Shown here in pieces: positions 62,604 to 64,000 of a stretch of DNA of 64,000 bases (its first letter is position 1; every line of letters begins with the position of its first letter). Location of the stretch: positions 1 to 64,000 of the forward strand of contig JAETOL010000002.1 of assembly GCA_021771755.1 (NCBI GenBank), in the 5' to 3' direction. Position numbers and translations under genes: made by a program. Source of the stretch: Lachnospiraceae bacterium. GTDB lineage: Bacteria > Bacillota > Clostridia > Lachnospirales > Lachnospiraceae. A model generated the notes under the pieces. It saw nothing but the letters and a program-made list of their open reading frames with translations, was not told the origin of the DNA and did not search any database.

Positions 62604-63926
62604 ATGAAAAAAACATCATGTCTGGGAGAATTTATGAGGTATACCAGTCTTAATGTTCTGGGAATGATCGGTCTGTCCTGTTACATACTGGCAGATACTT
62701 TTTTTATAGCCAGAGGACTGGGATCAGAAGGTCTGGCAGCTTTAAATATCGCCATTCCCGCCTATAGCTTTATGCATGGCTGCGGAATGATGCTGGGAAT
62801 GGGCGGAGCCACAAAATATTCTATTTTCCGTGGACAGAAAATGGTGAAACAGGGAAATAGGATCTTTACCAACACGGTGTATCTGGTGGGTATCTTTGCC
62901 CTGATCTTTGCTTTTCTGGGGCTTGTATTTTCCGGGAAGATCACTGCTCTCCTGGGAGCAGACAGGCAGATATTCAGAACAACAGAAATTTACCTTAAAA
63001 CCATTCTTCTGTTTGCGCCGGCTTTTATGGCAAATGATTTTCTATTGTGTTTTGTTCGTAACGATGGCAGCCCGGGACTTGCCATGACAGCCATGCTGAC
63101 CGGAAGTTTTTCAAATATTATTCTGGATTATATTTTTATTTTTCCCATGGGAATGGGAATGTTTGGAGCAGCTTTTGCCACAGGTCTGGCTCCGGTGATC
63201 AGTATTGGAGTGCTTTCCAGACACTGGATCACCCGAAAAAATAATTTTCATTTTCACCCGGAAAAACCGGATTTCCGGCTTACAGGAACTACATTTTCAC
63301 TGGGTATTCCATCTTTAATTTCAGAACTGGCGTCCGGGATCGTAATCATTGTTTTTAACTTTATCATCCTTGGGATCAGAGGAAATCTGGGAGTTGCCGC
63401 CTATGGAGTAGTAACGAATATTTCATTGGTAGTAACATCCATGTTTACGGGAATCGCTCAGGGAATGCAGCCGATCGCAAGCCGTTCTTATGGAAAAGGA
63501 GATACAGAAAGTACCAGACAGATCCTGCGCTATGCCATCGTTACCCTTCTTGGTACGGCTGTTGTGATCTATGGAATTGTCTTTTTCCTTGCATCTCCGA
63601 TCACGGCAGTGTTTAACAGTGAAAATGATCTTCAGCTTCAGAAGATTGCGGAGGAGGGGCTGAAACTGTATTTTCTGGCAGTGCCGTTTGTAGGATTTAA
63701 TATTGTGTCTGCCATGTTTTTTACTTCTACAGAACAGGCGCTTCCGGCACAGCTGATCTCTCTTCTCAGGGGACTGGTCGTGATCATCCCGACGGCGTTT
63801 ATCATGTCCGCAGTGCTTGAAATGCGGGGTGTATGGCTGTCTTATCCGGTGACAGAGGGTATCGTAGCTGTGTTCGCAGTGCTTGTGCTGATAAAAAGCA
63901 GAAAAAGATATGGGGCAGCAGATTAA
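62604..63926 (+). CDS. MATE-family efflux transporter (MepA-like)
   Basis: 440 residues, about twelve membrane helices in two six-helix halves. MATE pumps export cationic drugs or organic cations with Na+ or H+. The family pattern shows in GLGSEGLAALNIAIP, LGMGGATKYSI and GIAQGMQPIASRSYG. AAAGGAGG precedes the ATG. With the riboswitch upstream, guanidine or related cations are likely exported; regulation is by transcription termination. Confidence 0.9.
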   Translation: MKKTSCLGEFMRYTSLNVLGMIGLSCYILADTFFIARGLGSEGLAALNIAIPAYSFMHGCGMMLGMGGATKYSIFRGQKMVKQGNRIFTNTVYLVGIFALIFAFLGLVFSGKITALLGADRQIFRTTEIYLKTILLFAPAFMANDFLLCFVRNDGSPGLAMTAMLTGSFSNIILDYIFIFPMGMGMFGAAFATGLAPVISIGVLSRHWITRKNNFHFHPEKPDFRLTGTTFSLGIPSLISELASGIVIIVFNFIILGIRGNLGVAAYGVVTNISLVVTSMFTGIAQGMQPIASRSYGKGDTESTRQILRYAIVTLLGTAVVIYGIVFFLASPITAVFNSENDLQLQKIAEEGLKLYFLAVPFVGFNIVSAMFFTSTEQALPAQLISLLRGLVVIIPTAFIMSAVLEMRGVWLSYPVTEGIVAVFAVLVLIKSRKRYGAAD

Positions 63927-63931
63927 AAGAT

Positions 63932-64000
63932 TCAGGGACTCTCGTCCGGAGCATATTCCAGAATATCTCCGGGCTGACAGTCAAGCTCTCTGCAGATGGC
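63932..64000 (-). CDS. C-terminal end of a small XRE regulator (cut by window edge)
   Basis: Reading on the minus strand from base 64000, 22 codons end with a TGA at 63932-63934: the last residues are AICRELDCQPGDILEYAPDE plus SP. This ending is typical of the short, YozG-type Cro/C1 regulators of Firmicutes. The rest of the gene lies outside the window. It is convergent with the MATE gene. Confidence 0.7.
   Translation of the reverse strand, partial: AICRELDCQPGDILEYAPDESP

Noticed and set aside
1-64000. CRISPR arrays, tRNA or rRNA genes, complete insertion sequences
   Set aside because: No regularly spaced repeats, no cloverleaf-like sequence with CCA-end features and no transposase gene were seen while reading both strands; a covariance search would be needed to be certain.

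Overview
The window is chromosomal DNA of a low-GC, Gram-positive, spore-forming Clostridia member, most likely a gut Lachnospiraceae near Blautia (inference). The evidence is AGGAGG-type ribosome sites, a T-box before ileS, YesM/YesN two-component systems, a SpmA-like sporulation protein, a K+-dependent membrane pyrophosphatase and many clostridial DUF families. No rRNA, tRNA, CRISPR array or complete insertion sequence was seen.

Layout. 1-4.3 kb is an accessory stretch: the tail of an ATPase, DUF2200, a broken gene, an XRE regulator, small proteins, and a DUF5714 / ArsC-like phosphatase / 57-aa cluster. 4.3-13.2 kb is housekeeping: NCS2 purine permease, DUF3878, YgjP-type metalloprotease, HppA pyrophosphatase, a TIM-barrel sugar isomerase-like protein, a CorC/CNNM-type transporter behind a leader-peptide-like ORF, and a GNAT. 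13.1-18.3 kb is a NarL-type two-component system divergent from an ABC exporter. 18.5-26.1 kb holds thioredoxin, a Crp/Fnr regulator, a tandem RhaM-like protein, a polyferredoxin, HtrA, a nucleoside hydrolase, a DEDD exonuclease and a DacA-type carboxypeptidase.

26.3-35.3 kb is a sugar sensing and uptake locus: a membrane-anchored binding protein, YesM-type kinase and YesN-type regulator, a binding lipoprotein, then a separately promoted ChvE/MmsA/MmsB-like ABC transporter. 35.5-43.2 kb holds a C69 dipeptidase and an isoleucine T-box followed by a repeat-like element, ileS and glycogen phosphorylase.

43.3-59.9 kb is a mannoside utilisation locus: GH125 and GH38 alpha-mannosidases, a YesL-like protein, a second YesM/YesN pair, a three-gene oligosaccharide ABC importer, a DUF4432 mutarotase-like protein, a D-lyxose/D-mannose isomerase and a GH2 beta-mannosidase. 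None of the hydrolases has a signal peptide, so oligosaccharides (possibly N-glycan or mannan fragments) are probably imported and cut in the cytoplasm, with mannose isomerised to fructose. A shared TAGAATTTGTAC box precedes three promoters of this locus and is a likely operator for its YesN regulator. The window ends with a GH25-LysM protein, SpmA, an HD phosphohydrolase, a MATE pump behind a probable guanidine-IV (mepA) riboswitch, and the end of an XRE gene.
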